From Nocardioides cavernae (GTDB lineage Bacteria; Actinomycetota; Actinomycetes; Propionibacteriales; Nocardioidaceae), in assembly GCF_016907475.1 (NCBI RefSeq), contig NZ_JAFBCA010000001.1, forward strand, positions 620,001 to 684,000: a stretch of 64,000 nucleotides of DNA, read 5' to 3'. The notes beneath the pieces are model-generated. The model saw nothing but the letters and a program-made list of their open reading frames with translations. It had not been told where the DNA came from and ran no database searches. Position 1 is the stretch's first letter. Every line of letters begins with the position of its first letter. A program made the position numbers and the translations under genes. This document shows, piece after piece, positions 48,996 through 57,100 of the stretch.

Positions 48996-49665
48996 CCCTC
49001 GCCGACGTCGCCTGACGTCGCTCCTGCTGGGAGCAGCTGCATCCGCGCTGGTCGTGGGTGGGCTGTTCCTGGCAGGCGGCGCGCTCGAGGCGACGTCGCC
49101 CGCGACGGACACGGGGGCGCAGGCCGCGCCCCCACCGGCGATCCGGGTCGCCGGACCGTCCGGGACCTCGGTGCACGGTCCTCCGCCCGCCCCGTCGGAC
49201 GCTCCGTCCACCTCGGGGGCGCCCGCACCCGGCGTACGACCCGAGGTGCTCGTCGTACCGGCGATCGGGGTGCAGGCGCCGGTGACGCCCATCCGGACCG
49301 AGGACGGGGCGCTGACCCCGCCGTCGGACCCGCAGCAGGTCGGCTGGTGGTCGGGCGGCGCGCGACCCGGGGCCGCCGAGGGTGCCGCCGTCGTCACAGG
49401 GCACACCGTGCACACCGGGGGCGGAGCGTTCGACGACCTCGACACCCTGGCTCCGGGTGACCGGGTGCTGGCGCGCTCGGCGTCCGGCGGCCTGGCCTAC
49501 CGGGTGGCGTCGGTCGAGGTGCTGAGCCGCGCCGAGCTGGCCCGGCGCAGTGCCGACGTGTTCGGTCGGACCGGGCCGCCGCGGCTCGTCCTCATCACCT
49601 GCGAGGACTGGGACGGCACCGCCTACCGCAGCAACGTGGTGGTCACGGCCGAGCCGGTCGACTGA
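48988..49665 (+). CDS. class F sortase
   Basis: Cysteine transpeptidase of the sortase fold. The catalytic histidine is in VVTGHTVHTGGGAFDDL, the cysteine in LVLITCEDWDG and the arginine in YRSNVVV, in the class F spacing. An N-terminal membrane helix (LLLGAAASALVVGGLFLAGG) anchors it outside the cell, followed by a Pro/Ser/Ala-rich linker. It has 225 residues from the GTG at 48988, which overlaps the stop of the surface protein gene by eight bases, so the two are co-expressed and probably work as enzyme and substrate. Confidence 0.92.
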   Translation: MADPRRRRLTSLLLGAAASALVVGGLFLAGGALEATSPATDTGAQAAPPPAIRVAGPSGTSVHGPPPAPSDAPSTSGAPAPGVRPEVLVVPAIGVQAPVTPIRTEDGALTPPSDPQQVGWWSGGARPGAAEGAAVVTGHTVHTGGGAFDDLDTLAPGDRVLARSASGGLAYRVASVEVLSRAELARRSADVFGRTGPPRLVLITCEDWDGTAYRSNVVVTAEPVD

Positions 49666-50466
49666 TCAGAGGTGCTCGCGGAGCCAGGCGAAGTCGGCCT
49701 GGTGCTCCGTCGCGCCGCCCGGCGTCTCGCAGATGACGGGGGCGCCGGCCTCGCGCACCACGCCCGCGAACTCGTCGGCGGGCAGGTGCCCCTGCCCGAA
49801 GTTGGTGTGGCGGTCGGCGCCGGAGCCGAACGTGTCGCGCGAGTCGTTTGCGTGGACGAGGTCGATGCGGCCGGTGATGCCCCGGACCTTCTCCACCGCG
49901 TCGCCGAGCTCGATGCCGCCGGCCCAGGCGTGGCAGGTGTCGAGGCAGAACCCGACGTCGTCGGCGCCCTCGGCCGCGGAGATCGCGTCCCACACGCCCG
50001 CGATGCGGTCGAGGTGGCGGGCCATGGCGTTGTCGCCGCCCGCGGTGTTCTCGATGAGCAGCGGGACCTTGATGTCGGTCGCCTCGACGGCCTTGCGCCA
50101 GTTGTCGAACCCGACGGACGGGTCGTCGGTCTTGTTGACGTGGCCGCCGTGGACGATGAGGCCCTTCGCCCCGATCTCCGCCGCGGCGTCCATGTGCTGC
50201 TGGAGCAGCTTGCGGCTCGGGATCCGGATGCGGTTGTTGGTCGTGGCGACGTTGACCACGTAGGGGGCGTGGACGTAGAGGTCGACCCCGGCGTCCTCGG
50301 CCGCTGCCCGCAACGCCTCCGCCCCGCCGGCGAAGCGGATCTCCGGCCCCTTGTAGCCCTGCGGGTCACCGAGGAAGAACTGCACGAGCGACGTCTCCCG
50401 CGCCAGCGCCTCGGCGATCGGGTCGGTCTGCTCGACGTGGGCGCCGATGGAGAGGGAGGGGCTCAT
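49666..50466 (-). CDS. nfo: endonuclease IV (AP endonuclease)
   Basis: Zinc-dependent apurinic/apyrimidinic endonuclease of base-excision repair, TIM-barrel fold. The family's metal-ligand blocks are visible: SIGAHVEQ at the start, VHAPYVVN, IVHGGHV, LLIENTAG, FCLDTCHAWAGG and LVHANDSRDTFGSGADRHTNFGQG. From the ATG at 50466 it has 266 residues. The ATG overlaps the kinase stop (ATGA), so the two are coupled. It converges with the sortase gene with no gap. Confidence 0.93.
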   Translation of the reverse strand: MSPSLSIGAHVEQTDPIAEALARETSLVQFFLGDPQGYKGPEIRFAGGAEALRAAAEDAGVDLYVHAPYVVNVATTNNRIRIPSRKLLQQHMDAAAEIGAKGLIVHGGHVNKTDDPSVGFDNWRKAVEATDIKVPLLIENTAGGDNAMARHLDRIAGVWDAISAAEGADDVGFCLDTCHAWAGGIELGDAVEKVRGITGRIDLVHANDSRDTFGSGADRHTNFGQGHLPADEFAGVVREAGAPVICETPGGATEHQADFAWLREHL

Positions 50467-51422
50467 GCGGTCCAGCCTAGGAGCACCCACAGACACCCGA
50501 CGACCACGCCGGCCAGGCCGGCGACCGCGGCCCAGCCGAGCCAGTCGACGACTGCTCCCGGCCCCGCCGTCGTACGCCGTCCACGCGGGGGCGGGCCCAG
50601 CCGGTCGGGCACCGGCGGCCCGGCGGGCGGCGGGACCGGCAACCGCCGGAGCAGTCGCAGCGCCGCCTCGGCGGTCGCGATGCGCTGCTCGGGGTCGGGG
50701 ACCAGCAGCCGCTCGACGAGCGGGCGCAGCGGGTGCGACGGGACGACGTCCTGGCGGCCGGGCGGCTCACCGGTGACCAGCTCGAGCGCCACCCGACCCA
50801 CCGCGTAGAGGTCCTGGGTCGGCTCCGGCGGTGCACCCCGCGCCTGCTCGGGCGCCATGTAGCCGTCGGTGCCGATCGCGCCGGGCACCGTGGTGAAGCG
50901 GCGGTCGGCGACCGGGGCGGCCACCCCGAAGTCGCCGAGGCGCAGGTGGGGCGGCCCGTCGCCCGTCGCCTCGAGGAGGAGGTTGGCCGGCTTGACGTCG
51001 CGGTGCACCAGCCCGGCCCCGTGGACCGCCGCCAGGCCCAGCAGCAGCTGCTCGACCAGCAGGGCGCAGGTACCGGCGTCGAGCGGGCCGTGCTCGCGCA
51101 GCAGGTCGGCGACCGACCCGCCGGCCACGAGCTCCATGGCGAGCACGACGAGGTCGTCCTCCGCGGCCCAGCCGTGCGGCGCCACCACGTGCGGGTGGCT
51201 CACCCGGACGGCCTGCTCGCGCACGAACCGGGCCAGCAGCGTCGAGCTGTGGCGCCCGAGCACCTTGAGAGCGACGTCCTGACCGGTCCGCAGGTCGTGC
51301 GCGCGCCACACCGAACCCATCCCGCCGGAGCCGACCTGGTCGAGCAGTCGGTAGCGGCCCGCCACCACCAGATCGGTCCAGGTGGCGGTGCGCGAGGAGG
51401 TGCGCGAGGAGGTGGTTCGCAC
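50463..51422 (-). CDS. Ser/Thr protein kinase with C-terminal membrane anchor
   Basis: Hanks-type kinase with all catalytic elements: Gly loop GSGGMGSVWRA, lysine in VALKVL, HRDVKPANLLL, DFGVA and APEQA. After the kinase domain (about residues 20-255) comes a Pro-rich stretch and a C-terminal membrane helix (WAAVAGLAGVVVGCLWVLLG) with no external PASTA domains. It has 319 residues from GTG 51422, which has a TAGCGT hexamer six bases upstream. Coupling to endonuclease IV is unusual and has no clear explanation. Confidence 0.93.
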   Translation of the reverse strand: MRTTSSRTSSRTATWTDLVVAGRYRLLDQVGSGGMGSVWRAHDLRTGQDVALKVLGRHSSTLLARFVREQAVRVSHPHVVAPHGWAAEDDLVVLAMELVAGGSVADLLREHGPLDAGTCALLVEQLLLGLAAVHGAGLVHRDVKPANLLLEATGDGPPHLRLGDFGVAAPVADRRFTTVPGAIGTDGYMAPEQARGAPPEPTQDLYAVGRVALELVTGEPPGRQDVVPSHPLRPLVERLLVPDPEQRIATAEAALRLLRRLPVPPPAGPPVPDRLGPPPRGRRTTAGPGAVVDWLGWAAVAGLAGVVVGCLWVLLGWTA

Positions 51423-51428
51423 GCTCCG

Positions 51429-51434
51429 ACGCTA
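51429..51434 (-). promoter_or_regulatory. -10 element, leaderless, kinase-nfo
   Basis: TAGCGT on the minus strand, six bases before GTG 51422. Confidence 0.45.
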
Positions 51435-51506
51435 GACCGGCCCGGCGGTCGCGGGACCCTCCTCCACAGGCGGACCACGAGGATTCCAGCCGCGGGGGCC
51501 GTCGCT

Positions 51507-51512
51507 GATAAT
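51507..51512 (+). promoter_or_regulatory. candidate -10 for rpsF operon
   Basis: GATAAT, about 125 bases before rpsF; no good -35 is visible. It implies a leader of about 120 bases. Confidence 0.4.
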
Positions 51513-51587
51513 CTTCTGCGGTTGCCCCCGGGTGACCGCGGTGCACGACCCACGTCGTACACGCGCCGCGAACGCACAGTCCCTCCT

Positions 51588-51606
51588 GCCACGGAAAGCC
51601 CGTGGC
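51588..51606 (+). promoter_or_regulatory. rpsF leader hairpin
   Basis: GCCACGG and CCGTGGC with a five-base loop, 30 bases before the rpsF ATG. Leaders of rpsF operons often bind S6-S18 for feedback control; this hairpin is a candidate, but the consensus was not checked. Confidence 0.35.
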
Positions 51607-51636
51607 CGCTCTAGCCCAGAGGAGGTGGAGACCGCT

Positions 51637-51927
51637 ATGCGTGCCTATGAAGTGATGGTCATCCTCGACCCGAGTCTCGACGAGCGCACCATCGAGCCGT
51701 CGCTCGACAAGTACCTCAACGTGATCCGCAAGGACGGTGGCTCGATCGAGTCGCTCGACGTGTGGGGTCGTCGCCGGATGGCGTACGAGATCAAGAAGAA
51801 CGCCGAGGGCATCTACGCCGTCATCTCGCTGACGGCCGAGCCCGCGACGGTCAAGGAGTTCGACCGCCAGCTCACGCTGAACGAGTCGATCCTGCGCACG
51901 AAGGTCATGCGTCCCGACGCCCACTGA
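51637..51927 (+). CDS. rpsF: 30S ribosomal protein S6
   Basis: Small-subunit ribosomal protein bS6, 96 residues, starting [16 protein letters not shown] and containing the conserved [21 protein letters not shown]. The AGAGGAGG leader sequence precedes the ATG at 51637; an open frame extends further upstream but is not S6. It pairs with S18 (rpsR) in the ribosome and heads the rpsF-ssb-rpsR-rplI cluster. Confidence 0.98.
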   Translation: MRAYEVMVILDPSLDERTIEPSLDKYLNVIRKDGGSIESLDVWGRRRMAYEIKKNAEGIYAVISLTAEPATVKEFDRQLTLNESILRTKVMRPDAH

Positions 51928-52050
51928 TCGCCCTCCCGGGCATCTGTGGAAACACCCTTCCCGCTGTCGGTGAGTGCCTGTTTGATGGGCGCATCACCGG
52001 GAGCACCCCGGATCAACCGGCACAGCAGCAGGACTTTCTGAGGAGACCTC

Positions 52051-52665
52051 ATGGCAGGCGAGACCACCATCACCGTGATCGGCAACCTCGTCGACGACCC
52101 GGAGCTGCGGTTCACCCCCTCGGGGGCCCCCGTGGCCAACTTCCGGATCGCGTCGACGCCGCGCACCTTCGACCGCCAGACCAACGAGTGGAAGGACGGC
52201 GACACGCTGTTCCTCTCCTGCGCTGTCTGGCGCCAGGCCGCGGAGAACGTCGCCGAGTCCCTCCAGCGGGGCATGCGCGTGATCGTCCAGGGTCGCCTGA
52301 AGTCCCGTCAGTACGAGACCCGCGAGGGTGAGAAGCGCACCGTCTTCGAGATCGACGTCGAGGAGGTCGGCCCGTCGCTGCGTTCCGCATCGGCCAAGGT
52401 CACCAAGACGACCCGGTCCGGCGGCGGTGGCGGCTACTCCGGTGGCGGCAGTGGCGGCGGCTACTCGGGCGGTGGCGGGCAGCAGTCCGCACCGGCCGAC
52501 GACCCGTGGGCCAGCCCGGCTCCCTCGCAGGGTGGCCAGGGTGGCAGCGGCTGGGGCGGTCAGTCCCAGGGCGCCCAGCCCCAGGGTGGCGGTCAGGCCG
52601 CGCCGGCCAACGACCCGTGGGCCACGCCCGGGGTCAACGGCGGCAACGACGAGCCCCCGTTCTGA
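52051..52665 (+). CDS. ssb: single-stranded DNA-binding protein
   Basis: Coats single-stranded DNA at forks and repair sites. The OB fold covers residues 1-115 ([38 protein letters not shown]); then a Gly/Gln/Ser-rich flexible tail and the partner-binding acidic tip DEPPF at the end. It has 204 residues. TGAGGAGA precedes the ATG. The tail contains two DDPWA/NDPWA repeats of unknown role. Confidence 0.98.
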   Translation: MAGETTITVIGNLVDDPELRFTPSGAPVANFRIASTPRTFDRQTNEWKDGDTLFLSCAVWRQAAENVAESLQRGMRVIVQGRLKSRQYETREGEKRTVFEIDVEEVGPSLRSASAKVTKTTRSGGGGGYSGGGSGGGYSGGGGQQSAPADDPWASPAPSQGGQGGSGWGGQSQGAQPQGGGQAAPANDPWATPGVNGGNDEPPF

Positions 52666-52706
52666 GCGACCCTCGGCTGAGCCTGCGAAGCCGTGTCAGG
52701 TCGCCA

Positions 52707-52763
52707 GGTTGAGTAGCCCGCACGGCTGAGCTCGCGAAGCCGTGACCAGGGCGTATCGAAACC
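52707..52763. repeat. dispersed intergenic repeat, copy 4
   Basis: Begins GGTTGAGTAGCC and ends GCGTATCGAAACC, with an internal perfect hairpin CACGGCT/AGCCGTG (52721-52744). It is inserted between ssb and rpsR, which are usually close together. Confidence 0.6.
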
Positions 52764-52858
52764 CGGCAACCGTGATCCGACACATCAAGCAACACCTCCA
52801 CATTCCATTCCGTCCCTGATTGCCTTCAGGGCCGGGCTCACTGAAAGGGAGCACCACA

Positions 52859-53095
52859 ATGGCCAAGGCAATTCTGCGCAAGCCCAAGAAGAAGGTTTGC
52901 CAGTTCTGCAAGGAGAAGGCGACCGGTGTCGACTACAAGGACACCACCCTGCTCCGCAAGTTCATCTCCGACCGCGGCAAGATCCGCGCCCGTCGCGTGA
53001 CCGGCAACTGCGTCCAGCACCAGCGCGACGTGGCCATCGCCGTCAAGAACGCGCGCGAGCTGGCGCTGCTGCCCTACACGTCCACCGGTCGCTGA
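52859..53095 (+). CDS. rpsR: 30S ribosomal protein S18
   Basis: Ribosomal protein bS18 of 78 residues, the zinc-type (C+) form with CQFCKEK and a later cysteine in GNCVQHQRD; core sequence [33 protein letters not shown] precedes the ATG at 52859. It is separated from ssb by 193 bases containing a repeat, and followed by rplI after 14 bases. Confidence 0.97.
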   Translation: MAKAILRKPKKKVCQFCKEKATGVDYKDTTLLRKFISDRGKIRARRVTGNCVQHQRDVAIAVKNARELALLPYTSTGR

Positions 53096-53109
53096 GAGGA
53101 GCACGGAAC

Positions 53110-53556
53110 ATGAAGCTCATCCTCACTCAGGAGGTCGACGGCCTCGGTGCCCCCGGTGACGTGGTCGAGGTCAAGGACGGCTACGGCCGCAACTACCTCG
53201 TCCCGCGTGGCCTCGGCATCCGCTGGAGCCGCGGCGGCGAGAAGACCGTCGAGTCGATTAAGGCCGCCCGCACCGCTCGCGCGGTGCGCGACGAGGACCA
53301 CGCCAAGGACGTCAAGGCCAAGCTCGAGGCCAACGCGGTCATGGTGAAGGTCCGTGCCGGTGAGGGCGGTCGCCTGTTCGGCGCCGTCACCACCACCGAG
53401 ATCGCCGACGCCATCGCGGCCGTCTCCGGCGAGAAGGTCGACCGCCGCACCATCGTGGTGGTCAACCCGATCAAGTCGCTCGGCGCCCACGAGGTGTCCG
53501 TCAAGCTGCACGACGAGGTGTCCGCCACGGTGGCCCTCAACGTCGTCCCCGCCTGA
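53110..53556 (+). CDS. rplI: 50S ribosomal protein L9
   Basis: Large-subunit protein bL9, 148 residues. The N-terminal domain [34 protein letters not shown] is nearly invariant; a long helix ([22 protein letters not shown]) links it to the C-terminal domain. The ATG at 53110 has GAGGAGC upstream. A strong terminator follows, so the gene ends the ribosomal cluster; dnaB, which often comes soon after, is 8.6 kb away. Confidence 0.98.
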   Translation: MKLILTQEVDGLGAPGDVVEVKDGYGRNYLVPRGLGIRWSRGGEKTVESIKAARTARAVRDEDHAKDVKAKLEANAVMVKVRAGEGGRLFGAVTTTEIADAIAAVSGEKVDRRTIVVVNPIKSLGAHEVSVKLHDEVSATVALNVVPA

Positions 53557-53575
53557 CGCGACCGACGTACGACAC

Positions 53576-53610
53576 CACGGCCCGCCGCCCCTGAGGGGTG
53601 GCGGGCCGTG
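53576..53610. terminator. rplI terminator
   Basis: An 11-bp perfect outer stem (CACGGCCCGCC) plus five inner pairs, one of them G-T, and a three-base loop, 20 bases past the rplI stop and before a convergent gene. Confidence 0.8.
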
Positions 53611-53626
53611 CTGCGTCTACTGGGGC

Positions 53627-54040
53627 CTACTGGGTCGGCTTGTCGCAGCGCGCGGGTGGCTGGCTGCCGCCGGAGTGGTACTCGTAGGTCCGGCCCCCGG
53701 CGCGCAGCGTGATCCGTGATCCGTCGATCAGCGCCTGCGTGTAGGCCATCCCGGGTTGGGCGCAGCCCCGGCTGCCGTCGCGCCAGGTGACCTCCTCCAC
53801 CGAGACCACCTCGACCTCGCCGGCATCGATGCCGAGGCCGGCGGCCAGGTCGTCCACCGCGCGTTCGACGTCGCGCGGGGCGGGGGTGCCCGACGGGCTG
53901 GTGGTGGGGTGCACGGTCGTCTCCTCCGCGACGGGCGGGTCGGTCGTCGGCCGGCCGGCACCCTCGTCGGGTGCGCCGCACGACGCGAGCAGGGCGCTCG
54001 ACGTGAGCAGCAGGGCGAGGCGACGGCTCGTGGTCATCAT
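53627..54040 (-). CDS. predicted lipoprotein
   Basis: A 137-residue exported protein with a lipoprotein signal (RRLALLLTSSALLASC, lipobox LASC). After a Pro/Thr linker comes a small domain with VTWRDGSRGCAQPGMAYTQALIDG and YEYHSGG, a pattern seen in many uncharacterised secreted proteins. Two cysteines in that domain could form a disulphide. The start is the first of two adjacent ATG codons at 54040. Function unknown. Confidence 0.8.
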   Translation of the reverse strand: MMTTSRRLALLLTSSALLASCGAPDEGAGRPTTDPPVAEETTVHPTTSPSGTPAPRDVERAVDDLAAGLGIDAGEVEVVSVEEVTWRDGSRGCAQPGMAYTQALIDGSRITLRAGGRTYEYHSGGSQPPARCDKPTQ

Positions 54041-54080
54041 GGCAGTGTGACGGCACGGTCGACATGGATGTTCCGGACAT

Positions 54081-54121
54081 GACGAAGGGGCCGACGGTGT
54101 CGCCACCGCCGGCCCCTCGTC
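54081..54121 (-). terminator. terminator after subtilase gene
   Basis: GACGA-A-GGGGCCG-A-CGGTG pairs with its complement over nearly 18 bases with a four-base loop, 22 bases beyond the subtilase stop. Confidence 0.7.
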
Positions 54122-54143
54122 ATGTAGAGAGGTGAGGATCAGG

Positions 54144-57100
54144 TCACTTCTTCGCGACCTTGATCTTCAGCCGGTCCTTGGACCCGAGCACCGCGGCGTC
54201 ACCGAGGTACTCGACCTTGACCTTGATGTTGCCGATCTTCCGGGCCTTCGGCAGCACGAGCTGCGCCTTGCCGAACCGGTTGAGCGTCAGCGTCCAGGTC
54301 TGCTTCTCCAGCGCGCCCTTGACGGTGACCTCCACCGTGCCGGTGGGCGTCACCTTCGGGGCGGACACGGCGATCTTGAGCTTGGCCTTCTTGCCCTGCT
54401 CGACCACCTTCGGAGCGTCCACCTCGAGACGAGACTTCACCTTCGGTGCGGGCGCCTGGGGCGCCTTCACCACGAGGTTGGTCGGAGCCGAGGTGGCTGC
54501 GGCGCTGGTGGTGTTGCCGAGGTACGTCGCCGTCACCGGGTAGGTCCCGGCGGTGGCGAAGCCGGTGAGCGAGGCCGTGGCCTTGCCGGCGGCGTCGAGC
54601 GGCGCGCTGGTGACCATGCGGTCACCGGCCCAGAACTCGACCCTGCCCTCCGGCGTGACCGGACCCGTGCTGAAGACCTGCGCCGAGGCGGTGGTCGAGC
54701 CGCCGGTCTCGATCGTCGTCGGGTCGAGCGAGAGCGCCACGTTGGTGCTGACGGCCGAGCCCTTGATCTTCACGGTGTGGGTCGCCGACACCGGCTTGGC
54801 GCCGGGGTCGTCGGTCGTGTGGACGACCTTGTTGGTCAGCGCCTTGTCACCGACCGTCGGGTCGACCGTCACCTGGTAGCTGAAGCTCGCACCCTCGGCC
54901 TGCGGCTCGGAGTAGGTGGCGCAGACGTTGAGTCCGTCCTCGAGGACGGCGCTCGCGTCACCCTTGTTGACCAGGGAAGCACCGACGGTGCCCTGGGCGT
55001 TCTCCGTGCCGATCGTGGCGCCGTCCAGGATGGCACCCGCCTCGACGTTGTCGTAGGCGAACACGAGGTCGTTGCTGCCGGTGAAGGCGAAGACCTCCAT
55101 GTCCAGCGACCCCTCCGCCCCGGTCTCGTCGTCGTACAGGCGCATGCCGTCGTACTCGACAACAGCGACCTGGGCGCCGGCGGTTGCCAGGGAGATGCCG
55201 GTGTTGGCGTCCTCGTCGTAGAAGATCTGCATGTCCTGCCACAGCAGGGCGGCGAGGTTGTTCGGCGCAAGGGCGTCAGGCACGGCCTGCGGTGCCCACG
55301 GGCGGCCGGCGTAGCCGGAGCCGTAGGCCAGGAACCCGTCGTCGCTGAACCGCAGGCCGTTGTAGGCCTCGCCGTAGAAGCCGTACTGGCGGGTCCCGAA
55401 GGCCGTGTAGCTGACCGTGTCACCGGTCTCCTCGTCGAACCCGATCTCCGGGTCCGTCGTGATGGCGCCGTCGCTGACCTCGTAGAGGTCGACGTAGCCG
55501 GGGCCGAACGGCGTCTGGCACGAGGGGTCCTGCTTGCTCGTGGTCAGCGTGTAGTTGCCCTCCTCGCCGTAGGTCGACCCCAGGGTGCCGCTCCACGACA
55601 CCACACCGTCGGCGAAGGTGGCGTCGTCGGTGGCGGAGCCCTCGACGTACGTCGTGCCTTCCGGCAGTGCGTCGGTGATGGAGTAGGTCAGGTCCTCCTG
55701 GGAGACGTTGGGCGCGACGTCGACGGTGTAGGTGATCGTGTCACCGGGAGCCGCCTCCTCCACGTCCGCGGACTTGGTCACGTCGTCGGCGACCCGGGTG
55801 ACGGTCACGGGGACGACCCCGATGTCGCCCTTGGTGGCCGGGGAGGTGCCCAGGGTCAGCGTGCCGTGCCAGACCTCGCCGGCGTCCATCTCGCTCTCGT
55901 CCCAGAAGGTGCGGATCTCGAACGGGGTGGCCGCAGGAACGGCGCCCTCGGGGCCTTCGGCCCGGAGGTTGCCCTGGTCGCCTGCGACGACCGCGGTCAC
56001 CAGGTCGGTGGTGTCAGCAGCACCGGCCGCCGACGCCTCCCAGTTCTGCACGAGGACCCAGTAGGTGCCCGGCTCCGGGTTCGCGATCTCGACCGCCTCG
56101 TTCGAGCCCGCGCTGGCGCTCATGGCGATCTCGTTGGCCGCGGACACGGCGCCCGTCCCGACGTACATGTCGAAGTCGGGGGCAGTCGGGTTCTCCAGCT
56201 TCGCGATGAGGCTGGTGGCGCCGGCGGGGACCTCGATCATCTCGACGTGCGTGCCGTTGCCGTCGTAGGCGTCGGTGTTGGTGGTGTCCTCCACGATCGA
56301 CAGCGTGGTGCTGGCCTCGGGAACCAGGCCGCTCGCGTCGACCTGCAGGTCGGTGATGGCGATCGCCTCAAGGTCCTCGGTCACCTGCGACCCGGCGTCA
56401 CGACGTGTCGTGATGTCGATCGCGGACGGGAGCACACCGGCCGAGGGCAGCACGCCCACGGGGAGGTGGGCGACCGGGGCCTCGGAACCGGCGGGCGGGG
56501 TGAGCACCAGGGTGCCGAAGAGCCACTCGTCGGTCGCGACACCGGAGTCGAGCGTCGCAGTGACGGCGACGTCAGCCGTGCCGCCATCGGTCAGCTCGAT
56601 CGAGTCCACGTCGGCGTCGAGGGTGATGCCCTCCGAGATGTCCTCCACCGAGACGGTCCAGGTGCCGGCACCGGTCGAGGTGCCGGTGAAGGTGCGCGTC
56701 CAGTCACAGGTCTGCAGGCACTCGTCGTCGGCCATGCTGGCCGTGTTGAGGTCGCGGACGTCGCCGCCCTTGGCCGGGTCGGCGCCCTGGTAGCCCGCGA
56801 GGTCCTCGTCGAGGACGAGGCCCGCCTTGGCGGCGCGGCGCAGCTCGATGCGGCCCGAGCCCATGTCGAACCAGTCGGCGACGGTGCCGTCGGAGTCGGT
56901 GATGTCCCGCTCCGCGGTCGTCATGAGGGCGGACTGGGCCTCGGCCGGGCTCCACTGCTCGGCTGCCGGCACGTCGAGCTGCATGCCCTTCAGGAGCGCC
57001 AGGGCGCCTGCGGTGTGCGGGCTGGCCATCGAGGTGCCGGAGATGAAGTGCCACTCGACGCTGTTCTTCGTGCCGGCGGCGGCGAGGATGTCCACGCCCG

